NCBI RefSeq assembly: GCF_050946515.1
Contig: NZ_JBMNUX010000017.1
Coordinates: 1 to 49,746 of the forward strand
Source: Tractidigestivibacter sp050946515
GTDB lineage: Bacteria; Actinomycetota; Coriobacteriia; Coriobacteriales; Atopobiaceae
Reading direction: 5' to 3'
Length of the DNA stretch: 49,746 nt
Shown here piece by piece: positions 25,026 to 32,154 of the stretch. The notes under the pieces are model-generated. The model was not told where the DNA came from. It worked only from the letters and a program-made list of their open reading frames with translations, and did no database searches. Each line of letters opens with the position of its first letter. Within the stretch, counting starts at the first letter, position 1. The translations under genes and the position numbers were made by a program.

Positions 25026-25140
25026 TATTGTGTGGGACTGTTCTGAATGCCACTCGCCAAGTGCCATTTTTCTACCTGCGGCTTTGCGGATTGCCACTCT
25101 CTAGGAACCCGCTACGGGGGCGAAAAGTCCCACACAACGC
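25026..25140 (+). repeat. type-B element, copy 3 (115 bp)
   Basis: It begins TATTGTGTGGGACTG and contains TGAATGCCA, GTGCCATTTTTCTACCTGCG and GCTTTGCGGA. It ends GTCCCACACAACGC, the best-preserved inverted end of the three copies. Confidence 0.8.
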
Positions 25141-25303
25141 GAAGGTCATTCGGAATCCCATGCCACGCCCCACACGACGGAATTCCAGTGTCAGGGAAAC
25201 CGCAGGCAGATAGGTTGGTCGATGGAAGAGCCCCACACGATGCGCACGGCCATCTCTTCGCCAGCCCCACACAACGTGTTAGCTGGAACCCCCTGCCGAC
25301 CCC

Positions 25304-25495
25304 TGCCAAGTTGCGCGACTTTTGCGGCATCAGAAGTCGCAGAACCTGACAGCTCGGGCATCAGAAGTCGCATAACCTGGCAGAAGCGGCATCAGAGGTC
25401 GCACAAGTTGGCAGAGCGGAGCATCAGAACTCGCACAAGTTGGCAGCGAGGGTCGAGCGCCCGTTGTGTGGGCATCAGAGACCGCGCAAGTTGGC
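25304..25495. repeat. type-A repeat array, second in this gap
   Basis: The layout is the same as 24737-24904: palindrome at the left, then reversed units with GCATCAGARGTCGCA cores. The last one is fused to a TTGTGTGGG word. Unit order and spacers resemble the first array, suggesting that one array was copied from the other. Confidence 0.82.
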
Positions 25496-25514
25496 GCTGG
25501 CAGTGTGCGCAGCC

Positions 25515-26213
25515 CTACGCGCGAGCGCCCGCGGCAGCGTCGGCGTCGGCGGCGCGCGCAGCAGCACGAGCTGCCTTGCGCTCGTCGCGGGCCTGGTGGC
25601 GCTCGACGGCGGCCTCGGCCGCAGAGAAGCGGCATCCGCAATAGTTCTGTCGGTACATCCCCAGCTCGCGAGACTCGCGCGTGGCCTGTGGATAGTGCGG
25701 CCGAAAGTCGCGCCAGACCGCCGTCAGGCCGTTTGCGCGCGAGAGCTTCTCGAGAACGTCGTGGCACTCGTCAAAAAGCTGGTAGGGCGACACGGCAAGC
25801 GTCGTCGAGACGTATGAGAAGCCCTTCTCGCGAGCGACTCGGCATGACTCTGCCAAACGAAGCGCGTAGCAGGCGCGGCAACGACGCGACCGGTCGAACC
25901 CCGCCGGAGCGACCCCGCGCTCCCACGCGTCGCGGTCGTCTCCGGCAATGATCACTTGGACGTGCGCAACGTCGCGAGCCCACGCTTGAAGCGTGTCCAG
26001 GCGGCGCTGCCACTCGGAAACGGGCTGAATGTTGGGGTTTGTCCAGCAAATCGTCGGCTCGAAGCCTTCCTCGCGCAGGAGCTTCACCGGCTCGAGCGAG
26101 CAGGGCCCGCAGCAAGCGTGCAGCAGAAGCGGCACCCTTCCCTGCGCCGGCCGCTCCGACCAAGCAGGCCGCGCGCCATTACTTGGCGTCTTTCCCCCAT
26201 CGCGACCGCTCAC
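25515..26213 (-). CDS. queH: epoxyqueuosine reductase QueH
   Basis: QueH performs the last step of queuosine formation in tRNA, reducing epoxyqueuosine; it is the non-homologous alternative to QueG. The 232-residue protein has the family cysteine motifs HACCGPC at 32-38, RCRACY at 111-116 and the end motif YRQNYCGC at 187-194. These are expected to bind an iron-sulfur cluster and a second metal site. TTLAVSPYQ lies between. The C-terminal 30 residues are Ala/Arg/Asp-rich and look like low-complexity drift. The GTG at 26213 directly follows the stop of the band-7 gene, with GGAGG in that gene's end. tgt and queA are nearby, so the pathway assignment is well supported. Confidence 0.93.
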   Translation of the reverse strand: MSGRDGGKTPSNGARPAWSERPAQGRVPLLLHACCGPCSLEPVKLLREEGFEPTICWTNPNIQPVSEWQRRLDTLQAWARDVAHVQVIIAGDDRDAWERGVAPAGFDRSRRCRACYALRLAESCRVAREKGFSYVSTTLAVSPYQLFDECHDVLEKLSRANGLTAVWRDFRPHYPQATRESRELGMYRQNYCGCRFSAAEAAVERHQARDERKAARAAARAADADAAAGARA

Positions 26214-27137
26214 CTACTTGCGCCCTCCTTCCGGCTTGGCACCCTCCGGCTTGGGGGCGTCCTTGGCAACAAGGTACTGCTCGAACTGCGAGCTCGCCTC
26301 GTCGAAGTTGCTGGGCAGCACGACGGTGCTCGATCCCTTTGCAGCGTACTGGCTCATCATGTCAATCCACTGAGTGAACTCGAAGAGGCGGTTGGCCTCC
26401 TCCGCAGTGAGCTCGGAGCCCTGGATCGTGTCGATTGACTCTTTGATGCCGCGCGCAATCGCTACGCGCTGGTCTGCAATGCCCTTGCCCTCGGCAGCCA
26501 TGGCCTCCGCCTTCGCGCGGGCGGCGATGACGGTCTTTGCGCGGGCGGCATTTGCGTCGTTGGTGGCCGACTCGAGGTTGTTCTTGGACGCGATGATGTG
26601 GTTCATTGACTCCTCGACCTCGGCAGGAAGCTTGATGCGGGTAATCAGCGTGGTCACCAGCACGTATCCGTAGCCGAGCATCTTCTGTGCCACCACCTCG
26701 TCGATCGCTTGAGCGATTGCGTCCTTCTCGGAGAAGACCTCGTCGAGCGTGCGCGCCGGAATCTGCGAGCGCAGCGCGTCTGCAAGGTAGTCCTGCATCT
26801 GGCCGACAGGGTCCTGCAGCGTATAAAAGCTCTTATAGATTCCCGACTGGGCGCCGGCGTTGGCGTCAGAGTAGTCAACGTGGTACTGGATGGAAACGTC
26901 CAGCTCGATGGTCACGTTATCCGAGGTCTTTGCATCAAAAGTCATATGCTCGTCCTCGGTCATCAGGCTTACGTCATGCGTGGTGTCAATGAACGGCGCC
27001 TTCACGTGGAAGCCCGGGCCGGCAAAGCCCTGAAAGCGCCCAAGGCGCTCGATAACCGCAACGTGCTGCTGGCGCACGACGTATCCGGTAGACAGCACGG
27101 CAGCCAAGATGAGGACAATCAGAATGATGAGGAACAT
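26214..27137 (-). CDS. SPFH/band-7 (stomatin-like) membrane protein
   Basis: This is a protein of the stomatin/prohibitin superfamily that forms membrane-bound oligomers. The 307-residue product starts with a membrane helix (FLIILIVLILAAVLSTGYVV, residues 2-21). The band-7 core follows, with RLGRFQGFAGPGFHVKAPFID, DNVTIELDVSIQYHVD and ADALRSQIPARTLDEVFSEKD. Then comes an Ala-rich coiled coil (NDANAARAKTVIAARAKAEA) of the stomatin type. The C-terminus is Lys/Pro/Gly-rich and probably disordered. The ATG at 27137 is taken because it begins the anchor helix and has AAAGG upstream. No NfeD-type partner gene is adjacent. It shares a transcript with queH, with no visible functional link. Confidence 0.9.
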   Translation of the reverse strand: MFLIILIVLILAAVLSTGYVVRQQHVAVIERLGRFQGFAGPGFHVKAPFIDTTHDVSLMTEDEHMTFDAKTSDNVTIELDVSIQYHVDYSDANAGAQSGIYKSFYTLQDPVGQMQDYLADALRSQIPARTLDEVFSEKDAIAQAIDEVVAQKMLGYGYVLVTTLITRIKLPAEVEESMNHIIASKNNLESATNDANAARAKTVIAARAKAEAMAAEGKGIADQRVAIARGIKESIDTIQGSELTAEEANRLFEFTQWIDMMSQYAAKGSSTVVLPSNFDEASSQFEQYLVAKDAPKPEGAKPEGGRK

Positions 27138-27252
27138 GGCCCGACCTTTCGCAGTCCCCAAGGGACCCACGGTCGCCCGGCCGACTGGCTCGGCAGGCAC
27201 GACTGCCTCTAAGGCGTGCTCATACTCTACCATGCGAGGCGGACGGTAATTC

Positions 27253-28083
27253 TCAGCCGGTTGTAATGCTTTTTGTTGGGAAAATCCTTCGGCCGTCGCA
27301 AGAAAGTGCCAGCTCAACGGCCGCATTCTGCCGACGCTCGAGAACGCGCCGCACGTTTCTGCCATCTGAGCGCTGGTACCACCGCTCGGCATCTTCCATG
27401 GAAAGCCCGCCCGACGCCTTTCTGCGCACAAGCCGCTCGTGCAGCAGCCGCTCGTCAGCGGCGAGAAACACCGTGTCGTCCGCCAGCTTCGAGGCCTCGT
27501 TCCAAGGGGGCTCGCAGCTCAGCAGCCAGTTGCCCTCAATCAGAGCAATCGGCGCGTCCACGGCAAGCGCGTCCTCCCGCACGTCGTGGATACCACGGTC
27601 ATAGGTGGGCCACAGCACGCGCCCTCCCGCGCGAAGCTCGCAGAGCTTCGCTAAGAAGCGCTCGTAATCAAAGGTTTCGAGGGTTCCCTTCACGTCGCGC
27701 ATAAGAACTTTTCGCCCATCGACGACGCAATCGTGGGTCTCGAGAAACTCTTGATGAAAGTGGAAGCCGTCGAGGGGCAGCGCCTGAAGAGAGGGCTCGC
27801 CTTCCCTGGACGCAGAGACGCTCTCGAGCGCGTGCGCCATGGTCGACTTGCCCGAGCCCGGGGGAGCTGCGAGAAAGACGACGACGCGCCGGTTGGCCGC
27901 CGCGCGCTCGGCCGCCATGCGCTCCCAGCGCTCGATGAGAGGAACGAAGACCTGTTCAACGGTGTCGCGCGTGTAGGTCGCGCTGTGCTTCACGCCGTCG
28001 ACGACCAGCGAGAAGGTCACCGCTTCGTCGCCGCACGCCGCCGGCCAGACGTCGCCTCTCGCCGCGTCCGCCCCGTCGCTCAT
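27253..28083 (-). CDS. P-loop nucleoside/nucleotide kinase family protein
   Basis: The 276-residue protein has a Walker A motif APPGSGKST, then LPLDGFHFH with the aspartate that usually contacts the acceptor hydroxyl. TFDYERF, WPTYDRGIHDV and LIEGNWLL follow. This series is typical of the uridine-kinase/phosphoribulokinase/pantothenate-kinase-like group. RKASGGLSMEDAERWYQRSDGRN is a lid-like region. The natural substrate is not evident; a sugar, nucleoside or vitamin is possible. The ATG overlaps the stop of the PHP gene by four bases (ATGA), so the two are translated together and may act on related phosphoesters. That last point is inference. Confidence 0.85.
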   Translation of the reverse strand: MSDGADAARGDVWPAACGDEAVTFSLVVDGVKHSATYTRDTVEQVFVPLIERWERMAAERAAANRRVVVFLAAPPGSGKSTMAHALESVSASREGEPSLQALPLDGFHFHQEFLETHDCVVDGRKVLMRDVKGTLETFDYERFLAKLCELRAGGRVLWPTYDRGIHDVREDALAVDAPIALIEGNWLLSCEPPWNEASKLADDTVFLAADERLLHERLVRRKASGGLSMEDAERWYQRSDGRNVRRVLERRQNAAVELALSCDGRRIFPTKSITTG

Positions 28084-28943
28084 CGCACGTCCTTCTCCCC
28101 CATTGCCTCGTCGAGCGGCTGCTCCTCAAAGCGCACGCCGCCCTTGCCGTCGCTTGCAAGATAGAGCGCATGCGTGAACCCGCAGTCGATCGCCTGCTTG
28201 ACGGCCACATCCAAACCTCCAAGGACGCCTTGCGTAGAGTGCGCGTCGGTCGACAGGATGATCTGGCCGCCCATGCGCCTGAGCGCGCGCAGGAGCTCGG
28301 GGCGCGGATAGCAGACCTCGCGATAGCCGCGCGCGATGGCGCCGGAGTTCACCTCGAAGGGCTTGCCCTGCTCCACCAGAAGCTCCATAGTCTCGAGCGC
28401 TGGCTCAAGGTACTCGCGCGACGACTCGTCGAAGTACTTCCCCAAAGGAGAGGCGCCCGCCCCGTTGAACTTTGCGACAAGGTCGAAGTGCCCGATGAAG
28501 TCGCAGCCCGTGCGCTCGACGACGGTGGCCTCCACCTGGTAGTAGTCGCGCGTGAGGGCCATCCAGTCGCCGCCGTAGCAATCGCGGCACAGCTGCTCGA
28601 AGAGCTCAGGCTCGTTGTCCACGCTGGGGCCGCGCCCATCGTTTGCCGACACAAAGTGCGTGGAGCCGATCACGTACTGAGCACCGGGGCAGCACGCGCG
28701 GCCAGGCCCGTAGAGCGTATCAAGCTCGACGCCCAACAGCACGTCCATCCGCCCGCGCCACTCGTCGGCGACGCCCTTCACCTGGGCCACGTACTCGTCC
28801 CAGTCCATGTGGATGTCGTGGTCCATGTGCCCGGAGAAGCCAAAGTGCCCAAGGCCGGCGTCATAGGCCGCCTGCGCCATCTCGCGCGGGGCGTCATGGC
28901 CGTCGCAAAGGCAGGTGTGGTTGTGGTAGAGGCCTTTCAGCAT
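28080..28943 (-). CDS. PHP-domain phosphatase (histidinol-phosphatase-like)
   Basis: This is a 287-residue PHP-superfamily hydrolase. Metal-binding motifs are in order: YHNHTCLCDGHD at the N-terminus, FSGHMDHD near residue 38, GVELDT near 72, IGSTHF near 93, GHFDLVAKF near 158 and STDAHS near 240. This is the HisK arrangement, so histidinol phosphatase is the closest description. No other histidine genes are near, so another phosphoester is equally possible. It overlaps the downstream kinase gene by four bases. It starts 18 bp after the stop of the HExxH membrane protein, so three genes may form one transcript. Confidence 0.87.
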   Translation of the reverse strand: MLKGLYHNHTCLCDGHDAPREMAQAAYDAGLGHFGFSGHMDHDIHMDWDEYVAQVKGVADEWRGRMDVLLGVELDTLYGPGRACCPGAQYVIGSTHFVSANDGRGPSVDNEPELFEQLCRDCYGGDWMALTRDYYQVEATVVERTGCDFIGHFDLVAKFNGAGASPLGKYFDESSREYLEPALETMELLVEQGKPFEVNSGAIARGYREVCYPRPELLRALRRMGGQIILSTDAHSTQGVLGGLDVAVKQAIDCGFTHALYLASDGKGGVRFEEQPLDEAMGEKDVR

Positions 28944-28961
28944 TGCGCGCCGCCCTTCTCG

Positions 28962-29510
28962 CTAGTCCTTCTCGTCTGCCGCCAAAAGCACGATTCCGGT
29001 ATCAGAGTCCTTGACATAGGCGCAGTCGGGCTCCTTCCAGGCCTCGCGCGCCATCAGGATGTCGCCGGCGCATCCGCCCAGGTGAGACGCGGCGCCGACG
29101 CATGCCGCAATGGGAGAGCCCGCCGCCGCGCCCACAGAAAACGTGGCGATCGTCACGAGGACCGCCGGCGCCAGAAGCACGACCGTCTCGCGCGGGCGCG
29201 TAAGGACGGCGCCGTCCGTGGCGGTGTACAAAAACGCGTCCTTCCAGCCAAAATGGATGTGGCAGGACGGGCACAGCAGCTTGAAGAAGAGCGCGTGCAC
29301 GAGCTCGTGGACCGGCAGGGGCACGATGAGAAGTGCAACAAAGAGCAAGACCGAGCCCAGCACGCCAAGGCCGCCCTCGCCCATCCCCATAAGCGTGCAG
29401 ATGGCCGCAGACACCGCCAGCGCCACGCAGAAGAGGACGACGGAGAGGCGCGTGAGGCGCTTCTGGAACGCCTTGTCCTCAAGCACGTTGATGTCAGCAA
29501 TCTTTCTCAT
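28962..29510 (-). CDS. DUF3267-type membrane protein with HELVH motif
   Basis: The 182-residue protein has four to five membrane helices. The motif VHELVHALFFKLL (HExxH) lies at the end of the second, as in DUF3267 proteins, which are suspected membrane zincin proteases. A short cytoplasmic-looking insertion CPSCHIHFGWKDAF follows. The C-terminal third (CAYVKDSDTGIVLLA) is the usual end of the family. Protease activity is inferred only from the motif. The start at 29510 overlaps the stop of a six-codon mini-ORF (29507-29527) that imitates its own beginning. Confidence 0.8.
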   Translation of the reverse strand: MRKIADINVLEDKAFQKRLTRLSVVLFCVALAVSAAICTLMGMGEGGLGVLGSVLLFVALLIVPLPVHELVHALFFKLLCPSCHIHFGWKDAFLYTATDGAVLTRPRETVVLLAPAVLVTIATFSVGAAAGSPIAACVGAASHLGGCAGDILMAREAWKEPDCAYVKDSDTGIVLLAADEKD

Positions 29511-29527
29511 TCAGCAAACTTTCTCAT
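29507..29527 (-). other. six-codon mini-ORF duplicating the start of the next gene
   Basis: The mini-ORF MRKFAE-stop overlaps the following ATG (sequence ATGA) and copies MRKIAD. An 18-bp imperfect duplication made it. It may be a leader peptide affecting translation, or just a slip product. Confidence 0.45.
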
Positions 29528-29614
29528 GGGGCCCCAATCTTTCTCCTAAGGCTCTAGACTACCATGCGTGTGGGATAATCGAATGCCACATGAACTGTCG
29601 AAGGAGTGCCTCGA

Positions 29615-31636
29615 ATGCCCGATTCTCGTCCTACGTTTCCCAAGCGCGCCGTCATCACCGGCGGCATGCCCTATGGCAACAAGAACCTGCACTTTGGCCA
29701 CATCGGTGGCGTCTTTGTGCCCGCAGACTTCTTTGCCCGGTTCCTTCGCGACCGCATTGGCAAGGAGAACGTCATATTCGTGTCCGGAACCGACTGCTAC
29801 GGCTCGCCCATTATGGAGGGCTACCGCAAGAAGGTGGAAAGCGAAGGCTACACCGGCACTATCACCGACTACGTGCGCGCCAACCACGAGCTGCAGCGCA
29901 GCGCCCTCAACGCCTACGGCATCAGCCTGGACATCTTTGAGGGCTCCGGCCTTGAGCCTACCAAGCCCGTGCACGCCGAGCTCACCGACAAGGTCATCCG
30001 CCGCCTGTACGAGCGCGGCTACCTGCACAAGATGAGCACGCGCCAGTTCTACGACGTGAAGGCGGGCCAGTTCCTGAACGGCCGCCAGGTCATCGGCCGC
30101 TGCCCCGTGCGCGGCTGCAAGTCGGAGAAGGCCTACGCGGACGAGTGCGACCTCGGCCACCAGTTTGACCCCGAGGAGCTCATCAACCCCGTGTCTCAGC
30201 TGACCGGCACCACCCCTGAGCTGCGGCCCGTTGACAATTGGTACTTCGACCTGCCCGCGTTCAGGGACGACCTCGACGAGCTCATGGACGAGTGGGACGC
30301 CGACCCGCAGGTGCGCGACATCGTCACGAAGACCGTGCGCGAGAGCCTGGCCGACCCGATCGTCTACATCCAGACCAAGTTCCGCGACGCGTTCTCGACC
30401 TGCGAGGGGCAGCTTCCCGAGCACAGCGTGAGCGAGGCGGAGGGCAACCAGTCGTCCTTCTCGGTCAAGTTTGCCAACTGGAAGGACCGCGACCGTGCCC
30501 GCGAGGTGCTCGAGGCCAACGGCATCCGCTTCCGCACTGGAAAGACGCTGCTTCCGCTGCGCATAACCGGCAACATCGAGTGGGGCGTGCCCGCGCCCGA
30601 CCTCGACGGCACGCACGACCTCACGGTTTGGGTGTGGCCCGAGAGCCTGTGGGCGCCAATCTCGTTCGTCCAGACCGTGCTCGCGCAGGACGCGAAGAGC
30701 GGCGCCGGGCGCTACTCGTCCGACGACTGGCGCGACTGGTGGTGCGCCGACGACGCGCGCGTCTACCAGTTCATCGGGCAGGACAACATCTACTTCTACT
30801 GCGTGGCGCAGCCGGCCATGTGGAAGGCGCTCGACTGGGGGCTCTTCCAGGACACGCCCGTGGCGAACTACCACATACTCTTTATGAACAAGAAGGCCTC
30901 GAGCTCCGGCGCCATCAAGCCGCCCATGGCCGAGGAGCTGCTTGAGTACTACACCCCCGAGCAGCTGCGCTGCCACTGGCTGAGCCTGGGCCTCGACCAG
31001 AAGGCCGTGAGCTTCTCCCCCAAGGCCTTCGACACGAGCGTCTCGCACAAGGACAAGAAGACCGGCGAAGAGGTGCTGGTGAAGGACGACCCGCGCGTCG
31101 TGGACCCCGCCCTCAAGGAGAGCGCCTTCCTGACCAACATCTTCAACCGCCTTGCGAGGAGCTGCTTCTATGGCGCGCAGAACGTTTGCGCAGGTCACCT
31201 GCCCCGCATGGAGGCTGACGACGACGTGCTTGACGCTTGCCGCAAGGCAACGCTCGACTTTGAGAAGTGCGCGTACGGCTTTGACGCGCACGGCGCGCTG
31301 GCGGTTGCGGAGGAGTTCTGCCGCGCGGCCAACAAGCGCTGGGGCGACGAGTCCAAGGCCGCCAAGGGCGACGACGCCGCATACGAGCACGCTCTGGCCA
31401 ATGCCTTCGCCGAGCTGCGCACCGTCACGCTGCTGATGCATCCCGCCGTGCCGTTTGGCTGCGAGAAGATCTGCTCGTATCTGGGCTTTGAGCCCGAGTT
31501 CTTCTTCAGCTGGGAGAACGCCTTCGACACGCCGGCCCAGCTCGCCGCCAAGCTGGGCGAGAAGCCCGAGGGCCACGCGCTGGTTGAGCTTCCGCCTCGC
31601 TTCGACTTCTTTGAGAAGCACCCCAGCCAGAGGTAG
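29615..31636 (+). CDS. methionyl-tRNA-synthetase-like class I tRNA ligase, divergent
   Basis: The 673-residue protein is related to MetRS but differs at key places. The HIGH motif is HFGH (26-29). The usual GTDEHG is replaced by SGTDCYGSPI. The knuckle CPVRGCKSEKAYADECDLGH fits the MetRS zinc region. IEWGVPAPD and VYQFIGQDNIYFY are present. The KMSKS loop reads KKASSSG (426-432), lacking the second conserved lysine. The C-terminal helical domain (PAVPFGCEKI) follows, and there is no tRNA-binding EMAP-type domain. I choose ATG 29615 because GAAGGA lies nine bases before it; a GTG at 29606 touches that site. It may be a working variant MetRS or a paralogue with another task. A GATAAT at 29574-29579 is a possible -10 box. 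Confidence 0.85.
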   Translation: MPDSRPTFPKRAVITGGMPYGNKNLHFGHIGGVFVPADFFARFLRDRIGKENVIFVSGTDCYGSPIMEGYRKKVESEGYTGTITDYVRANHELQRSALNAYGISLDIFEGSGLEPTKPVHAELTDKVIRRLYERGYLHKMSTRQFYDVKAGQFLNGRQVIGRCPVRGCKSEKAYADECDLGHQFDPEELINPVSQLTGTTPELRPVDNWYFDLPAFRDDLDELMDEWDADPQVRDIVTKTVRESLADPIVYIQTKFRDAFSTCEGQLPEHSVSEAEGNQSSFSVKFANWKDRDRAREVLEANGIRFRTGKTLLPLRITGNIEWGVPAPDLDGTHDLTVWVWPESLWAPISFVQTVLAQDAKSGAGRYSSDDWRDWWCADDARVYQFIGQDNIYFYCVAQPAMWKALDWGLFQDTPVANYHILFMNKKASSSGAIKPPMAEELLEYYTPEQLRCHWLSLGLDQKAVSFSPKAFDTSVSHKDKKTGEEVLVKDDPRVVDPALKESAFLTNIFNRLARSCFYGAQNVCAGHLPRMEADDDVLDACRKATLDFEKCAYGFDAHGALAVAEEFCRAANKRWGDESKAAKGDDAAYEHALANAFAELRTVTLLMHPAVPFGCEKICSYLGFEPEFFFSWENAFDTPAQLAAKLGEKPEGHALVELPPRFDFFEKHPSQR

Positions 31637-31660
31637 GGCTTTGCCTCAACGTTGGGAAAC

Positions 31661-31702
31661 CGGGGCCGCGGCGCTGCGCATTTTCGGCGCGCCGCGGCCC
31701 CG
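31661..31702 (+). terminator. probable terminator of the MetRS-like gene
   Basis: CGGGGCCGCGGCG pairs perfectly with CGCCGCGGCCCCG around a 16-nt loop, followed by CACTTTGTTG. It starts 25 bp after the stop codon. Confidence 0.6.
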
Positions 31703-31776
31703 CACTTTGTTGCGGTCACGCCGCTTCGGCGCCGCGCCTGCACCCGTCCGCACCCGCGCCTGTGCCCGCCCGCACC

Positions 31777-31968
31777 TGCCAACTTGCGCGACTTCTGATG
31801 CCCACACGACGGGTTTGGCAGACCGCTGCCAAGTTGCGCGACTTCTGATGCTCAGCTCTGCCAACTTGTGCGAGTTCTGATGCCGTTTCTGCCAGGTTGT
31901 GCGACTTCTGATGCCCGACCTGCCAGGTTATGCGAGTTCTGATGCTGCAAAAGTCGCGCAACCTGGCA
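31777..31968. repeat. type-A repeat array, five units and terminal palindrome
   Basis: Five direct units run from 31777, with GCGACTTCTGATGC or GCGAGTTCTGATGC cores. The last pairs with its reverse complement through TGCAAAAGTCGCGCAACC. A type-B-like word CCCACACGACGGG is inserted after the first unit. It lies in a gap of 518 bp between convergent genes; the stretch before it (31703-31776) is low-complexity C-rich sequence. Confidence 0.85.
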
Positions 31969-32101
31969 GCGATCCAGCCCGGACCGTCGCAGGACTTGGT
32001 CCCAGCTGACCCGGCGCCCACCTTGGCAGCGATCCAGCCCGGACCGTCGCAGGACTTGGTCCCAGCTGACCCGGCGCCCAACTTGGCAGCGAGCCAGCCC
32101 G
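31964..32101. repeat. 60-bp tandem repeat, two copies and a partial third
   Basis: A unit beginning GGCAGCGATCCAGCCCGGAC is repeated with an exact 60-bp period; copies differ at two positions. It begins with the closing TGGCAGCG of the adjacent type-A palindrome, so the duplication starts at the array border. Confidence 0.9.
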
Positions 32102-32154
32102 GTGACCAGAGACCATCCCACTCCCCAGCGCACGCCCGTCAAGTCCGACCGAGC

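Larger units (their letters stand above)
24589..25514. other. gene-free stretch of about 920 bp, densest repeat region
   Basis: Between queA and queH there are two type-A arrays (24737-24904 and 25304-25495) flanking a type-B element (25026-25140). At least six further TTGTGTGGG-like words stand in both orientations. No coding frame is convincing. Confidence 0.75.

Noticed and set aside
24703..25104. Plus-strand frames over the repeats between queA and queH
   Set aside because: They follow repeat units in several frames and share no conserved protein features.
29606..29614. GTG 29606 as start of the MetRS-like gene
   Set aside because: The ribosome site GAAGGA directly touches this GTG, while it is at correct distance from ATG 29615.
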